DNA of 64,000 nucleotides, taken from Polyodon spathula (Eukaryota > Chordata > Actinopteri > Acipenseriformes > Polyodontidae). The notes under the pieces were generated by a model that was not told the DNA's origin, made no database searches, and was given only the letters and a program-made list of their open reading frames with translations. The stretch is taken from assembly GCF_017654505.1 (NCBI RefSeq), contig NC_054552.1:29300915-29364914 (forward strand), given 5' to 3'. Below, piece after piece: positions 43,801 to 57,307 of the stretch (positions within the stretch are counted from its first letter, which is position 1; each line of letters begins with the position of its first letter). The translations under genes and the position numbers were made by a program.

Positions 43801-46800
43801 ATTAAAATAGATGTGCAGGCTCAGAACAGTCTGTTTACACAGGGTGTGGTCCCTTTACAGACAATTGCATTGTTTCTGCAAGCTGGGGCTGGTTGGTAAT
43901 TGGGGAAACTTTTAACTTTTTTTAAGGCCTGGAAACATTTTCCTATAAGGCATTTCTTTCATTTTAATTGTACGTGTTCAATTAAAAGCTGGGTCGACCT
44001 GCTAGTAATGATAAAAGAATGGCCTTGGAGTCACCTTCTTTCAGAGCTTAAGTATTGTCATGAGTGTACATGTGAAAAGGTAAAGTACAGCTCCGTGTTA
44101 CAATTAGGGTCATTTTGTAGCAATTTTAAATCAATCTGTAGCAGACATTAATTGACCAACATGTTATCTTTTACAAGGTGGTTCACAAGTCCCTTGACTA
44201 GTTCATGGTTGTGGCAGAGAAAATGCATATACCGTAGAGCAATGAAAATTGGCAGGTAACAACAGTTGACAGCGGAGATTAAGAGAGTCTGTTTGATACA
44301 TTTTGTTATATACTAGGCGCTTTTAAAGCATCACTGTAAAGGGAACTTTTTATGAGTTTGTAAATCCCTGTAACAAAGTGCCCGCCCCTGTGTATATTAT
44401 CTGTTATGTGTTGCGTGTGGTGTGTTTAAATGTTGGTGTATAGACATTGGTACACGGGATATAAACGGGTCTGTGTAACACGAGTGTTTAAAAATGTATA
44501 TGTGTATTTAGGCACGAGGATTGCACAGCACTTCACGTGCAAGTAAAATGTAGTAATATGTGAGCACGGGGAATTGCACTTTATTAATTCACGTGCTGGG
44601 ATTCAAGTGAATAATTAATTGGTAATTGAATCCCAGCACAATAGTATATATAGATGCACGTTGTCACATACTGGCGGTTGGGTGTTCGGTGAGCGGAGAA
44701 CGGGATTGGAGACGGAGGAAATAAGTATAGTAATAATAATAATAATAATAACAACAGAAAAGTATCTGCTCACCGTGTTTGTCAGTGTCTGTCCGTGCAC
44801 CGTTTTGTTAAGTTTAGTCTGTTTTTGTTTGTCTATTTATTTTGGCGTAGAGTGCCGTGTCCTGTGTTTTCGTGTTTGTTTAAACCTTTTATTTTGTATT
44901 AAACCGGCGCCAACAGGCGTCTTCATCATTTCATTTCATCCGTCCTGTGTTTTGTGTATTTCATTCCTTTTCCTGGTTCGGACGCCGCCCACTTGGCCGT
45001 CTTTGTGACAATCCCCCACCAGGGTTCTTACAACTGCTAACCCATTTAATCTTGCAACTTCATAGTTTCAGTGTTATGGAAACACATCAGGGAAAATCTG
45101 ATGGCACCCTTCACTAACAGTCGATTTGTGGGTTTTGTACAAGGTAAAATAACCCTTTCATTCCTGGTGTTTTCCAATGCTGCTGCTGACAGTGTCAAAG
45201 CCTCCTATCTCATAAGCCATTTGAGATAGTGACTTCATATTACGTGTTTATATAAAGTTCACCATGGTCTGTTTTTGCCACATTACCTGACCGGTTGAAT
45301 TGCTCTATTGCTCTATGGCACAAATCCTTTTGTAATCTAAACTAGATTAGATCACCTACAGATGGCGCTTGGCATATGCCAATGACTTACTAATTCCAAG
45401 GCTTGATTTCAAAGGTGTAACCTTCCAGAGGGGAACTGAGCATGTACTAACCCTACAATAACCTTGTCAAGGTACATCAATACAGAAGTACAATAATAAG
45501 ACAGCCAGTCCTACTCAACAGCGGCTTTGTAACTCAGAGAAAACCGTGAAAGTAAAAACAGTCATTTTAGATTTCAGTTTTTCAGAGAGGATAGTCCATC
45601 CATTGCCTTGTTATATAACATTAAAAAATGTTGTTATGCAGCAATCGTTATTTTTTGTCTGGATTGTTTCATTTCCTAATAGGCAGTGAGACAGACGCAT
45701 CAGTGTACACCAGCTTATGTCTATAGTGTGAAGCAACAATATTGATTATCTCCTTTTAAAAGAGTTATTTGCCAAAAAGACAACTGCCGATGTGTCCTAG
45801 TGTATTTCCATTTTGTTACCATTACATGAGCTAATTCTTCTGCAAAGCAATTTTAATATCTTGTTGTGGTTATGTAGCGTTCCCCCTCGAGATTTCTGGG
45901 GCACAGAGTTGAAGGAAATGAAGGTCGGATGTGCGCAGTTGGAAAAGACGTCTTTCGTCTGTGTGAATAATTGTAATGCGAGTGCCTAGGAATATGCATG
46001 AAACTGATGTGTCTTTCCGAAATTAACCTGTAAAGTCTCCTATAAATACACGTGTATTTAAAAATGATTTACAACATGGTTTGTTCCCTTTTCTCTAGGT
46101 ATATTCTCTACTAGTATGAGAGGAGAGGGGAGGATAAGGAAACAAGACAGGCTTTTGAGAGCCAGTACAGGCAAATAGAGTGGCACCGAAAATATAAAAA
46201 TATATATATAACAGTTATTATATATAGGTTAAGTTGTGTAAACAGTAAAGCTTCATACTTAGCATTAATTCCTAATAGAATGTTTGTGCAGTATGTAAGA
46301 AGTAAATGTAAGTGTCTTGATATGAGCAATGGTCAAGAAAAAAAGTGTGCTGTAACAAAAAGAGGTAATAAATCAAAAACGTTTTGGAGTCATAACTAAA
46401 TTGTTCAGGAAACCAACAACCGTGTAGAACAGTTTTGTTAATATCACAGGCATGTTCTTCATTGTACTCCTCTGCTTCATGCCTACCTGCAACAGCTTAG
46501 TCTGGCTCTTGAGCAAATATTCCCTAAGCATTGTTGACCTCAATGTGTTACACACGGGGCAGTGCAGGAACATGCTGCCTGTGCTGGTTTGAATCCGTTG
46601 CCTATCATTCACTCTCTTCTGTGGTGAAATTAGTGGTTGCCTTCTAGGGGAGTAAAAAAAAAAAAGAATGTGAAAATCATCTTAGATCCTTGGCACTGCA
46701 CACTGCCTTGAGCGTCTGTGTATTTCTGGTTGTTTTACACATGGAACACCTGAAAACCTTGCAAGCGTAGGCTTAACTTTTTTTCATATATTCATATTGT

Positions 46801-49800
46801 TTTACTTGTCATTGTCCACAGTTCAAAGTGACAAGCCTTCCGAAGAGTAATGACAGCAAGGTTGGTGTGCGTGGATGGTTAGGGGGATACCTGGCTCTTT
46901 GAAATCTAGCTAGTCCCCAGCAGGTACTGCTGTAGAGCACAGTTAGGTTATTTTCTTTTACGTTTGTGTAGATATGTTAAAAGAAAGGGTGATGCATCAC
47001 GCAAAAAAACAAGCTATGCTACAACAGGGTTTTTGTTTAGTAATGGCTTTTAAATTAAAGTAAGCTGTTAGCTTAAACAGACAAGGGGTGTGGGGGTATA
47101 CCCAGAGAATGAAACCAGAGGGGGATTTATTTATTTGTAGTGGTACAGACAATATTTTTTATGATTTTTTTATTTTTTTTTAAATGGGTACAACAGTCAT
47201 TGATAAAGTGGTATGTACAAATGGGGCACAGAAATATAGAGGGTGGAACATATTTAAGAAAGAAAGAAGTAATGTGTTTGTAAATGATAGGGGCAGAATC
47301 ACAGTAATAAATAGTAGTATTTTGAGAACTCGAAATGGAAAATATACTTACATAGGTATGCATCCCTCTGCTCCTAAAGCTTTGCAGCTGTATGTGGCTC
47401 TGAACGGAACGTTGCATTTCTATGGGCTAACTTTTTATACAAGGCTTATCAACCGGCAGCAGTCTGAGTTGAGTCAATCACAGAAATTAGACAGACCACA
47501 CTTCTTCATGCACAGCAGTATCATGACCTGTGTGTTCTCTGTAAATACACAATCGGCAAAACACTCCTGGGGATGAAAAATGTGTTTGTCTGTTTACTCA
47601 ATAACTGATATTTCTGCTGGACAACATAAGGGGGTTTCTATTAGCTTATTCTGCAAGCAAGCACCAGTCTCCACTCCAAAAAGACTAAGTGAAGTTCTTC
47701 TAGTCTTAAATAAAGTCAGCCCTGATCAGGGAGTGAAACCGATGACCTCCCAATCCCAGGCAACATATCTTGCCATTTGGCTGGCAGTGCTCTCTTTAAA
47801 ACCTGGAAAAGAACATCTCAGTGTTTCGGATTCGCTGTGAATACACAGCGCGGTCCAACTTCCATGAATTACACTTATTAACCATTTGTGTCCAGCTCTA
47901 ACAAGGGAGTGAGTCTGCTGCCGGTGACAAGGATAAGCTTTTTAGAGTAGGTGAGGAGATTACACAGCTTATTATCAGCGTCTCTCTTTCCACAAATCCT
48001 GGCAGCATGGTTCAACTCAGATATTTAATCCCATGTCTACAGGATAAAGCTTTATTATAAAAAGATTAACAATATGCCTGTTGTTTTCCTCTCTGCACAA
48101 TCTGTCAGTCATCAGCAGTAAGGGTACTAAGTGCTGAAAAAGTTTGTGACCAGCATGGCGTCGGATGTGAGTTTAAAAGGTCTCGGAAGGGAAACCTTGG
48201 TAAGAAGACCTGTGCTTGAAGCCTCCAGTCCTGTGAACAAGAATGCAGGGTTCTGATGAATCAGGAGGAATTAGTCAAATATACTTTTCATTCTCGTATT
48301 ACTTGGAAATGTCAGTTCAACAAAATGCTTCTCCAAGTCATTGACATGGATTGTCAGTTGTGAAGGTATCCTGTATGTGTTTTTTATTTGTTTTTTTTTG
48401 TTTTTTTAGAAAGGGTGTTATTAGGTATCACATACCGTTGCTGTATTTTGCACATGATGGCTATTTTAAAGGGCTATATTTAAATAATTTTAACAAATCA
48501 TATAAGTTGTGTCCTGATTTGTTAAAAAACATCTTAAATAATAATAAAAAATAAAAAACAGAGGTTGCATGAGGCTTGTATTTCTCTTCTAAGACAATTC
48601 TGATTGTTTTTGAAGAGTGGTTATGTGGCAGTAAAGCAGTGAGGATTCCAGGCTGCAGTCTGTTAGTTGATTATCATGAGAGCATAGGTATATATGGGTG
48701 CATTGCCACTGGCACAAATATCATCAAGCCTAGTACCATTGCCATTGGCCACAAGCATACAGCCAGAAGTAAGTCAAATTGAAGAATCATCTCATCCCAA
48801 CTGAGAATAAAACCTGCATAGAGTGCTGTACTTGCACAGTACTAGACACAGCTATTTCATTCAATTAGGCAGTCTAGCAGTACATACCAGTTGCAGAGAC
48901 AATAAGATTTGTCTTTATACCAGCTCAAGTATATTGGCTTACACTCTGATATTTGTTTTATAAAACCCAGTTTGTTTTTGCATTTTGAAAAATCTGAACA
49001 CTTTAAAGATAATATACATAAAATATATAACATGTTCTGTGATTGGAAGGACATGACCTCTCCACCTGCATTGGGGTGGTGTTTTCTGTAGCAATGGTTT
49101 GTAGGTATGCCTCCAAGCCATCTTTTAGTATATCTATTTACAGGATTTCAGCAAAATCCTAATTATTTCTACATCTTTATAATAGATTTATTTTACCCCT
49201 ATCTGAATTAGCTGGCTGCTAGTGTACTTTAAAATAAATAGCTGAGGTGAATAGTTTGCAAATGATAACAATAATTGAGTGAAGGGCCAGATTTTTTTTT
49301 GGGGGGGGGGAGCAGTTGATTAAAATATATACAGAGTGACAAGTTTGAGCAGCACCTCCTTGTACCTTCATGAGGAGAATGCAGTGCCTTTTGTGTTCTT
49401 GTCACAGAAGGTTTGTGCTCAGACAGTGCCAGTTGACAGCTGTTTTTCCTGTAATAAGATTAAAGAAATTAGTTGTACGCTGTTTAATCTACCATTTAAC
49501 ACTGCAAGCCACCTGGGGCCTGCCTTATCCCATACACTCTGCATTGCTAATGAACCGTTGTATAGCTGAACCCCAGAGAGCAAGCAGAGTCCTTCTCTAT
49601 ACACATCATAATAGCTCTCACTTTACCAGTTTTAAATATTACAGGTGTGAAAATGAAATGGATTATTTCATTGGGTGCATTATAAAATAAGTCTCCCGAA
49701 TGATGGTACCATGTTCTTCTCATAACTGTTTCTTTCTTTTGCTAAAGTCCTTCCTGTCCAACTATTAAAAGGTACTTGTTTCTGTGCCCTACGCAAACAG

Positions 49801-52800
49801 GGTGGCCAGATTCCCCTCAAAATAGAGTTGCATGTGGGACAGTAGCATACATTGATTTATCACAAACGCATTTTGACGAGACATCAAATGATGGAGTGGG
49901 ATCGAGAGACGGTAACAGAAACAAGATGGAAATACTGTTTTAAAAGTGTTTTTCAATTCAGACAAGAAACCTGAAATGGGAGGGAATTCCATTACCGAAA
50001 AGTATGGTTGGCAAAGGTATACAAATGTGCCTTTTTCCAGTTAAATCAATCCCTCATTTTCAAAGCTGGTGCAGTGCCCAGTATGCACAGCTTGGAACAG
50101 TTCTCACGTTACTTATATGTTCGGACTGAATGGAGGCAGTATCGTAACTCCACCATACTCCAGTGATTCTTTTAAAACATGGAAGGTTTAGGGGTAGGCT
50201 TGACCACAGACCACATCTCCAGAGGATTGATGGTCAGTCAGTTTTTTGCATATGTCTTTATAAAGGCATTTATTACTTTTAATACAAGAAATCCACTACA
50301 CTTAGTGAGCGATCAGGGTTTATTTACACCCTGAGCAATAAATGGTTGCTATTGACGTTCATTTGATTTAAAACTAGTGTCATTGATGTAGCATGGCATT
50401 TTGTTTCAATATTTCCCGAACTCTGACACTATAGTTTACCTAAGGTATTTGTATCCTCAAACTTAATTAGACATGTGGGTCTGAAATTCAAACTAGTATT
50501 TTCATGAAAAGAATGTAGTAGAAGTAATGATACTCTTATTGTCAGTCGGTTTATCAGTGACAAATATTTAAAATAATGTCTTCAAAAATGTCAAGAAGAA
50601 ACTCAAATTCTAAAGATATTGGGAAATAAACCTGCTGTTACAATACCAGGACTAGAGACGGTATGATTAAAAATCAAGTCAGGATTTTGCTTTGTTTGTT
50701 CTTCCGAATGTTTGAGGGTGATCCTATTAAAATTCTCATCAAGTCAGCTTTAACCTGATTTGGCCAGTCTAGCTGTAGTTTCCACCAGATGTCTAACCAG
50801 AATAATATTTACATACACCTGCAAGTCCACAAGCAAAACTAAGGAATATAGTAACAAAATTAGAATTACATTTCTCTTTTCAATTAAGTTAAGAGGTTGA
50901 ACATTTATAGCCCTTTACTGTAGAACAGGCCATATCCTGGAGAACTGCAGGACCCTCACTCGGAGTATCATTAAGGGAGTGAAAGCCAGGCAAATAGGAA
51001 CACACTTGCACAAAAGTAGCAAACTCAGTCGTGTCTTTGAAGAAAACATTTTGTCTTCAGTTAAATCTTCTCTTTTTTAATATTTGTTTATGGTTTAATC
51101 CCATGTTAGAACACAAAACTTTTTTCATTTGGTGTAGGCAGATAATTCTGCTAAGACTGCAGGTATATCTTTTCCAAAATCTATTTTAAGGCCACTTTAG
51201 TAGATAGTGCCAAGATTAGACATTGCAGAGATCTGCTTAGGTCTTTTGTGCTTTACAGCAAGTTAATAAGTAATCTCAGCCAAACTGCAATATTGTGAAC
51301 ACAATCATTCCTCATTTTATCTGGGTTCTATGCCATTTAAAGCTTGATAAGGCTTGGGCTTCCTCTTTCTCTCTGTAACAATTTCTTTTGAAGTGTATGT
51401 TAGATGCTTAGTTGAGCATAGTGCAGAACTAAAGTATTCTTTTGTCCTTCCATGGTGACACTATAGTCACATCTTTTACATTTCTTGTTTGATTTTGATA
51501 TGCTGTTTTTAACATGAAAAGGTTAACCTCCACAAACAGGCACTTGTAATGCTATATTCTATATTATATATTCAACCATCTTAAGCTAGCTAACCCCTGT
51601 CTTCTCTTCTTCTCCCCAGGTCCTTGTGCAGTGCTGTAAATACATACTACTTGGCTTGCAGTAGCTGCCAGAACAACTGCTCTTACGTTCTATTTGGGAA
51701 CAAGATCACTTTCCTAGTGGACATGCTTATTCATCAGTTAACGGTATTTATCTAGAAGTCCTAGATTAAAATGTTTCTAACCCATTTTTTCAATTGAACA
51801 GCTCTGTGCACATATCGGTCGTTAGGCAAATCTTTTGCTGGAACAAAAATTATTTATTCACTATACAATATACTGATTTTGGAGGAATATTTATTTGGAA
51901 ACCATAATGAGTTGTTCTAATCAATATAAATGTTTGAAAAATTGTTGTAAATGCTAGGGTATATTAAAGAAAAAAAAAAACATAGGAATACTTCCTTGTC
52001 TTTCTCTCTTATATTTTGTCTCCTATATAGCTATAAGTTCAATTTTTACAGTTGTTAAAAATGTAAACAGTGTATTTTCGTTTTATATTTGAAACCATTT
52101 ATTTCCATACAGTAATGCGATAACTAATTTTTTTTAATTGTCATTCGTTGCATTTAATATAGACTTTCCACACTCTACAGAATAGACATGTTCTAGTCTT
52201 TGATTCAGTGTCATGGTTAATTCAATTATTAAATAGAGAATAATTTTTAATTCTTGGTGACCTGTCTATCATAAGCTACTTAATCTGCAATCCTTTTTCC
52301 TTAAATGGTGGCCGTGTAATTTCATGAGCCAAGCAATTTGTTAATTGAAAAGTTATGTACATGCCTTGAATAATTGAAGTAGAACACTACTGGCTGGAAT
52401 GGGCTAGATCCTTTTTTTTGGGAGGGGGGGGGGGGGTAGCAAAAGATTAGCATTTTGAGTCCGTTCGACACATTTCTTGTAGAAAGTACCTTATGCATCC
52501 AGTTTTAATTAAAAGCAGTGAAAGATAGATGCCAGATACTCGTTCAGCCACAGCCCTGCTTTCTGCTTAGGGAACGAGCCAGCACACAGTATGGCTGGCT
52601 AGGTGCACATGAGAAGAAATCTTTCAACACCTTCAGTACATGGCAAAAATTATGCCAAATACCTGAGCCTCTCATCCTCTCATTGTTACTTGTAATGAGT
52701 AAGCACCCAAATGGCACCGCTATGTTCCAGCTGGCATGCCTGTTTGTCTTTTCCGTTTCTAAAGTAGGTAATAAGAACCTACGTGGTTTAGTAAACATAT

Positions 52801-54071
52801 AGCCTGTTTTGAGTTTTCTTTCCCGTGTCACAGATTGAATCATACACACTTATCTCTAAAGAGCTCAGATGTTGCTCTTTTGTCAGTGTTTAGATGGGGT
52901 TCATACTTCCTGTGTTTTTCTTATCTCCTGCTGGGGATGCATATCCCTGGCAATGAAGATATATATAGTGGAGGCATCTGAACATTAATGGTTTCACGGA
53001 TCCCAATTCAGCTGCAAACAGTAATCATTTTGTGAGGGTTTTAAGTGGGCTGCAGGTGTAGATGATTATTGTTGGAATTACCAAGCAGTCTTAATGGTTA
53101 TTTAATTTTCAGTACCAGCATTGTGCTTCTTGAAATATGCAACGTTACGTTTCTTGCATATTCCTGCCGTTGACTAATGAAACCTGTTTGATACGTGACC
53201 AAAAATGTACAAAGCGTAAATCTAGGTGCTGATAGATCTGTTTAATAAACATATGAAGAGTATTTTTGTATTGCCTCTTACACTCTAAATCCCTTATTGT
53301 GAGTTCATTATGTCAGGTGTGTAGCTGCGGGGCTATCTGCTACACCTAGAGAAGCCTCTTACGTTGATAGAAGTTGCTACCCGCTAGAGGCAAGTGCAGA
53401 ATCCATGTCAAAGTGCGTGTTGGTGGGCAGCATGAACATTGTCCTGTGCTGCCCTGTAATTAGCACAATTAAGTACAGCAGCCCTCTGTATTTATCAATG
53501 CTGTGTATATGGCAATAGCTAGGAATCTTCATACTCTTTTTATATCTTCAATAAGGTAGAAATGTTGAAGTAATTAATTCAATGTTGTGTGTAGATGTTG
53601 ATTTCCCATTAGATGATTTAATATAAAATGTCCTCAGTTAACCTCATTTGGTATCTCCACTGAGTTACGCAGTCTTTTGGTTTCCCTTACTATCTGTACA
53701 TGCTTCAGAGACTTCTCACTGGCTGACTCCTGGCATTTAACCAGAAGTAGTCTGCTACTGTGACTTTTAACCACCAACTCATTATAGCCCAAAGCTAATG
53801 AATAATAAAATAACATGCATGTTGTTGTTTGTCATCAAGTGTTACAAGATTCCAACTTAGACTTTTAATGACCTAAACAAGGGAGCAGAGGGATATGTTA
53901 ATTAAAATGATATAGCCTAATTTAATGCATTGTAAAATATAAGCTCCACATGTTAAATGACCATTTATCTCTCAATTAGCAGCTATTGGTAACAACATTA
54001 TAATTATAATAACAATTACAAAACATGGAGGGACTTTCAGCTGTTACATATATACTGTGTGTGTGTGTGTG

Positions 54072-54137
<66 letters not shown>

Positions 54138-57100
54138 GCTCTGGAAAAAATTAAGAGACCACTGCAAAATTATCAGTTTATTTGGTTTTACTATTTATAG
54201 GTATGTGTTTGGGTAAAATGAACATTTTTGTTTTATTCTGTAAACTACTGACAACATTTCTCCCAAATTCCAAATAAAAATATTGTCATTTAGAGCATTT
54301 ATTTGCAGAAAATGACAACTGGTCAAAATAACAAAAAAGATGCAGTGTTGTCAGACCTCGAATAATGCAAAGAAAATAAGTTCAGATTCATTTTTAAACA
54401 ACACAATACTAATGTTTTAACTTAGGAAGAGTTCAGAAATCAATATTTGGTGGAATAACCCTGATTTTCAAGCACAGCTTTCATGCGTCTTGGCATGCTC
54501 TCCACCAGTCTTTCACATTGATGTTGGGTGACTTTATGCCACTCCTGGCGCAAAAATTCAAGCAGCTCGGCTTTGTTTGATGGCTTGTGACCATCCATCT
54601 TCCTCTTGATCACATTCCAGAGGTTTTCAATGGGGTTCAGGTCTGGAGATTGGGCTGGCCATGACATGGTCTTGATCTGGTGGTCCTCCATCCACACCTT
54701 GATTGACCTGGCTGTGTGGCATGGAGCATTGTCCTGCTGGAAAAACCAATCCTCAGAGTTGGGGAACATTGTCAGAGCAGAAGGAAGCAAGTTTTCTCCG
54801 ATCCTCCACCACATTTCACAGTGGATGCGAGACACTGTGGCTTGTAGGCCTCTCCAGGTCTCTGTCTAACCACTAGACGACCAGGTGTTGGGCAAAGCTG
54901 AAAATTGGACTCATCTGGGGGTGCTTCAGCAAGGCTGGAATCGGGCAGATTTGTCTTTGTGAAGAGCGCATGAATCAAGCCAAGTACAAGGTTGTCCTGG
55001 AAGAAAAACTTGCTTCCTTCTGCTCTGACAATGTTCCCCAACTCTGAGGATTGGTTTTTCCAGCAGGACAATGCTCCAAAGCCAGGTCAATCAAGGTGTG
55101 GATGGAGGACCACCAGATCAAGACCCTGTCACGGCCGGCCCAATCTCCAGACCTGAACCCCATTAAAAACCTCTGGAATGTGATCAAGAGGAAGATGGAT
55201 GGTCACAAGCCATCAAACAAAGCCGAGCTGCTTGAATTTTTGCGCCAGGAGTGGCATAAAGTCACCCAACATCAATGTGAAAGACTGGTGGAGAGCATGC
55301 CAAGACGCATGAAAGCTGTGCTTGAAAATCAGGGTTATTCCACCAAATATTGATTTCTGAACTCTTCCTAAGTTAAAACATTAGTATTGTGTTGTTTAAA
55401 AATGAATCTGAACTTATTTTCTTTGCATTATTCGAGGTCTGACAACACTGCATCTTTTTTGTTATTTTGACCAGTTGTCATTTTCTGCAAATAAATGCTC
55501 TAAATGACAATATTTTTATTTGGAATTTGGGAGAAATGTTGTCAGTAGTTTATAGAATAAAACAATGTTCATTTTACCCAAACACATACCTATAAATAGT
55601 AAAACCAGAGAAACTGATAATTTTGCAGTGGTCTCTTAATTTTTTCCAGAGCTGTATATAGTTTTGTTTTAACATTTTCTACACTTCTAAGCATTAAATA
55701 CATAATTTTATGAAATGGCAAAGCATATAATATTAGTGAAATTAAATAGCAGTCAAAAATATAACACCATTGATTGTCTGAAATTGCTTTCTTAAGTATG
55801 CACAATTTCTATTAAACATAAAACCTTTCTGCTGGTCTATCATCACAAATTTACAATTGCATTAGCTAGCTTTGGTGAGGTTGGCATTATAATAATACAG
55901 TCTGACGGGCCTTGCCTGAAAGCTTGAATGTAGCTCATATTTTATTAATATTTTGAATATCCCAGTCATAAAAAATTCAAGTAGTTTCAAATAGAAACTG
56001 TGGAAACAATCTTACAAATATATTAGAGAGATCATTTGAAGAATCATGCTTGCTAACTGACTTCAGAGTAGATGTTCAAACTTCAGGCAGCTACAGTGTG
56101 TTAGGATTGTATCGAATCGACAGTGTCTTTCACATATTGTGTACTGAATACCCTTATTTGAAAATTAGTTTCCCGTGGTTGGTTCTAGAGACAAAGCTGG
56201 TGCCACCAATCGAACTACTTCGGTATACAGCTATGGCCAAATGTTTTACAGCACCTACTATTTTAAGATTGAGACATTCATTGAAAAAAAAAACCTTTAT
56301 GAACATAATTTAGATGTTTTATTTAACATCATGCAATCAAACAAACTACAAAATGATATTGTAAAAGTGTATCAGAAGCCATAATAATAGTACAGTATTT
56401 CATGTTAGATTTCGAAATGTCACATGTTTCCAGTTTTTTGTTAAGTATCTGGGAAAACTACAAAGCGGTATGAATTCAATATGCTAACTTAGCATTATTC
56501 AGCTGGTTTCATTCGACTTTGTAAAGCAAAATGTGTTCATTCTATAGGGTGATGCAAAACTTTTGACCACAGTTGTACTATTTTGTTCTTTTTATCACTT
56601 CTGCAGACAGTATAGTTTGCTTTAAGGTCTTGTATTATCATTAATAAGTATCATTTTCAACTGTTATCAGAACAGGACATCTCTGTGAGCTCCAAAATTC
56701 ATCACAGCAGCTAATCCTGTTTAAAGATTTTAAATAAAAACTAAACCCAGCTTGCAATACTGCTTTGCCACTGCAGTCAAGCAGCACAGGAGTAGAGAGA
56801 AAATTAGACCAAAAATGACAAGTTTGAGCAACACCTTTACAAGCTTCCAACTTTGCAACAGTGGAAGTCCAGCTATTTAACAGAGTGGTAAAGAGGTTTA
56901 GTTGATTTGGGGTTTTCTTTTCTTTTGTCTTTCCCTTTTTAGTTGCATGTTCCCGATGAAGATAAGACTATTTTTGGAAGGAGTGTAAGCAAACAGTTAT
57001 TTGAAGGGCTGACAACAGGACTCCTTAAGACCACTGCATCAGTTCTGGGATTCCTCCTCTCCAATCTCCCTGAGGGGAACAGTCAGCCCGGCACACCCAG

Positions 57101-57240
57101 AATATCAACACAGGAAACGAAAAACAAATCTTCCCCAAACGAGGCCTTAAATTGCAGGGTGCAAGACCTCATCAGGTAAAAATCAGTTCAAAACTACACA
57201 CACTCGCTCGCTCACATATATACTCACACACACATACATG

Positions 57241-57307
<67 letters not shown>

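Larger units (their letters stand above)
44369..45010 (+). mobile_element. Solo LTR of a retrotransposon
   Basis: A 642-base unit starts TGTAAC and ends GTGACA (TG...CA with near-inverted termini). It is flanked by the 5-bp direct repeat ATCCC (44364-44368 and 45011-45015). Inside are a TATA box (TATATATAG, 44645-44653) and, about 250 bases later, an ATTAAA signal at 44898-44903, the order expected for U3-R-U5 on the + strand. No second LTR or internal coding region is nearby, so it arose by recombination between two LTRs. The 5-bp duplication fits Ty3/gypsy or an endogenous retrovirus; the family is undetermined. Terminal motifs and duplication are seen directly; the solo status is inferred. 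Confidence 0.8.
43068..51619. other. Intron 18
   Basis: About 8.6 kb. It contains a T-run (43457-43475), the solo LTR (44369-45010), a tRNA-like SINE head (47722-47795) and a T/G-run junction (49292-49310). ORFs of up to 130 codons (47184-47576, 44619-45008) have no recognised domain. Confidence 0.7.
54138..55653. mobile_element. Composite of two Tc1 copies joined head to head
   Basis: Both outer ends carry the same terminal repeat (GCTCTGGAAAAAATTAAGAG inward from the left; its reverse complement inward from the right). The left arm (54138-54796) and right arm (55004-55653) are near-identical inverted copies of a Tc1/mariner 3' half: transposase C-terminus, 3' untranslated part and 3' terminal repeat. 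The middle, 54797-55003, is single-copy and holds more transposase-derived sequence. Neither transposase 5' end nor 5' terminal repeat is present. TA flanks both ends, as expected of Tc1 insertion. It is non-autonomous but has matching outer termini. Confidence 0.85.
51744..56942. other. Intron 19
   Basis: About 5.2 kb. It contains a T/G-run junction (52412-52436), the GT/TA microsatellite (54056-54137) and the head-to-head Tc1 composite (54138-55653). No other gene is recognised. Confidence 0.75.

Noticed and set aside
44619..45008. 129-codon + strand ORF
   Set aside because: Lies wholly within the solo LTR, crosses its TATA box and poly(A) signal, and shows no gag/pol/env features.
47184..47576. 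130-codon + strand ORF
   Set aside because: No recognisable motif, overlaps an opposite ORF of similar size, no exon phase fit.
54606..54869. ORF on the + strand across the Tc1 left arm
   Set aside because: Antisense shadow of the transposase fragment.
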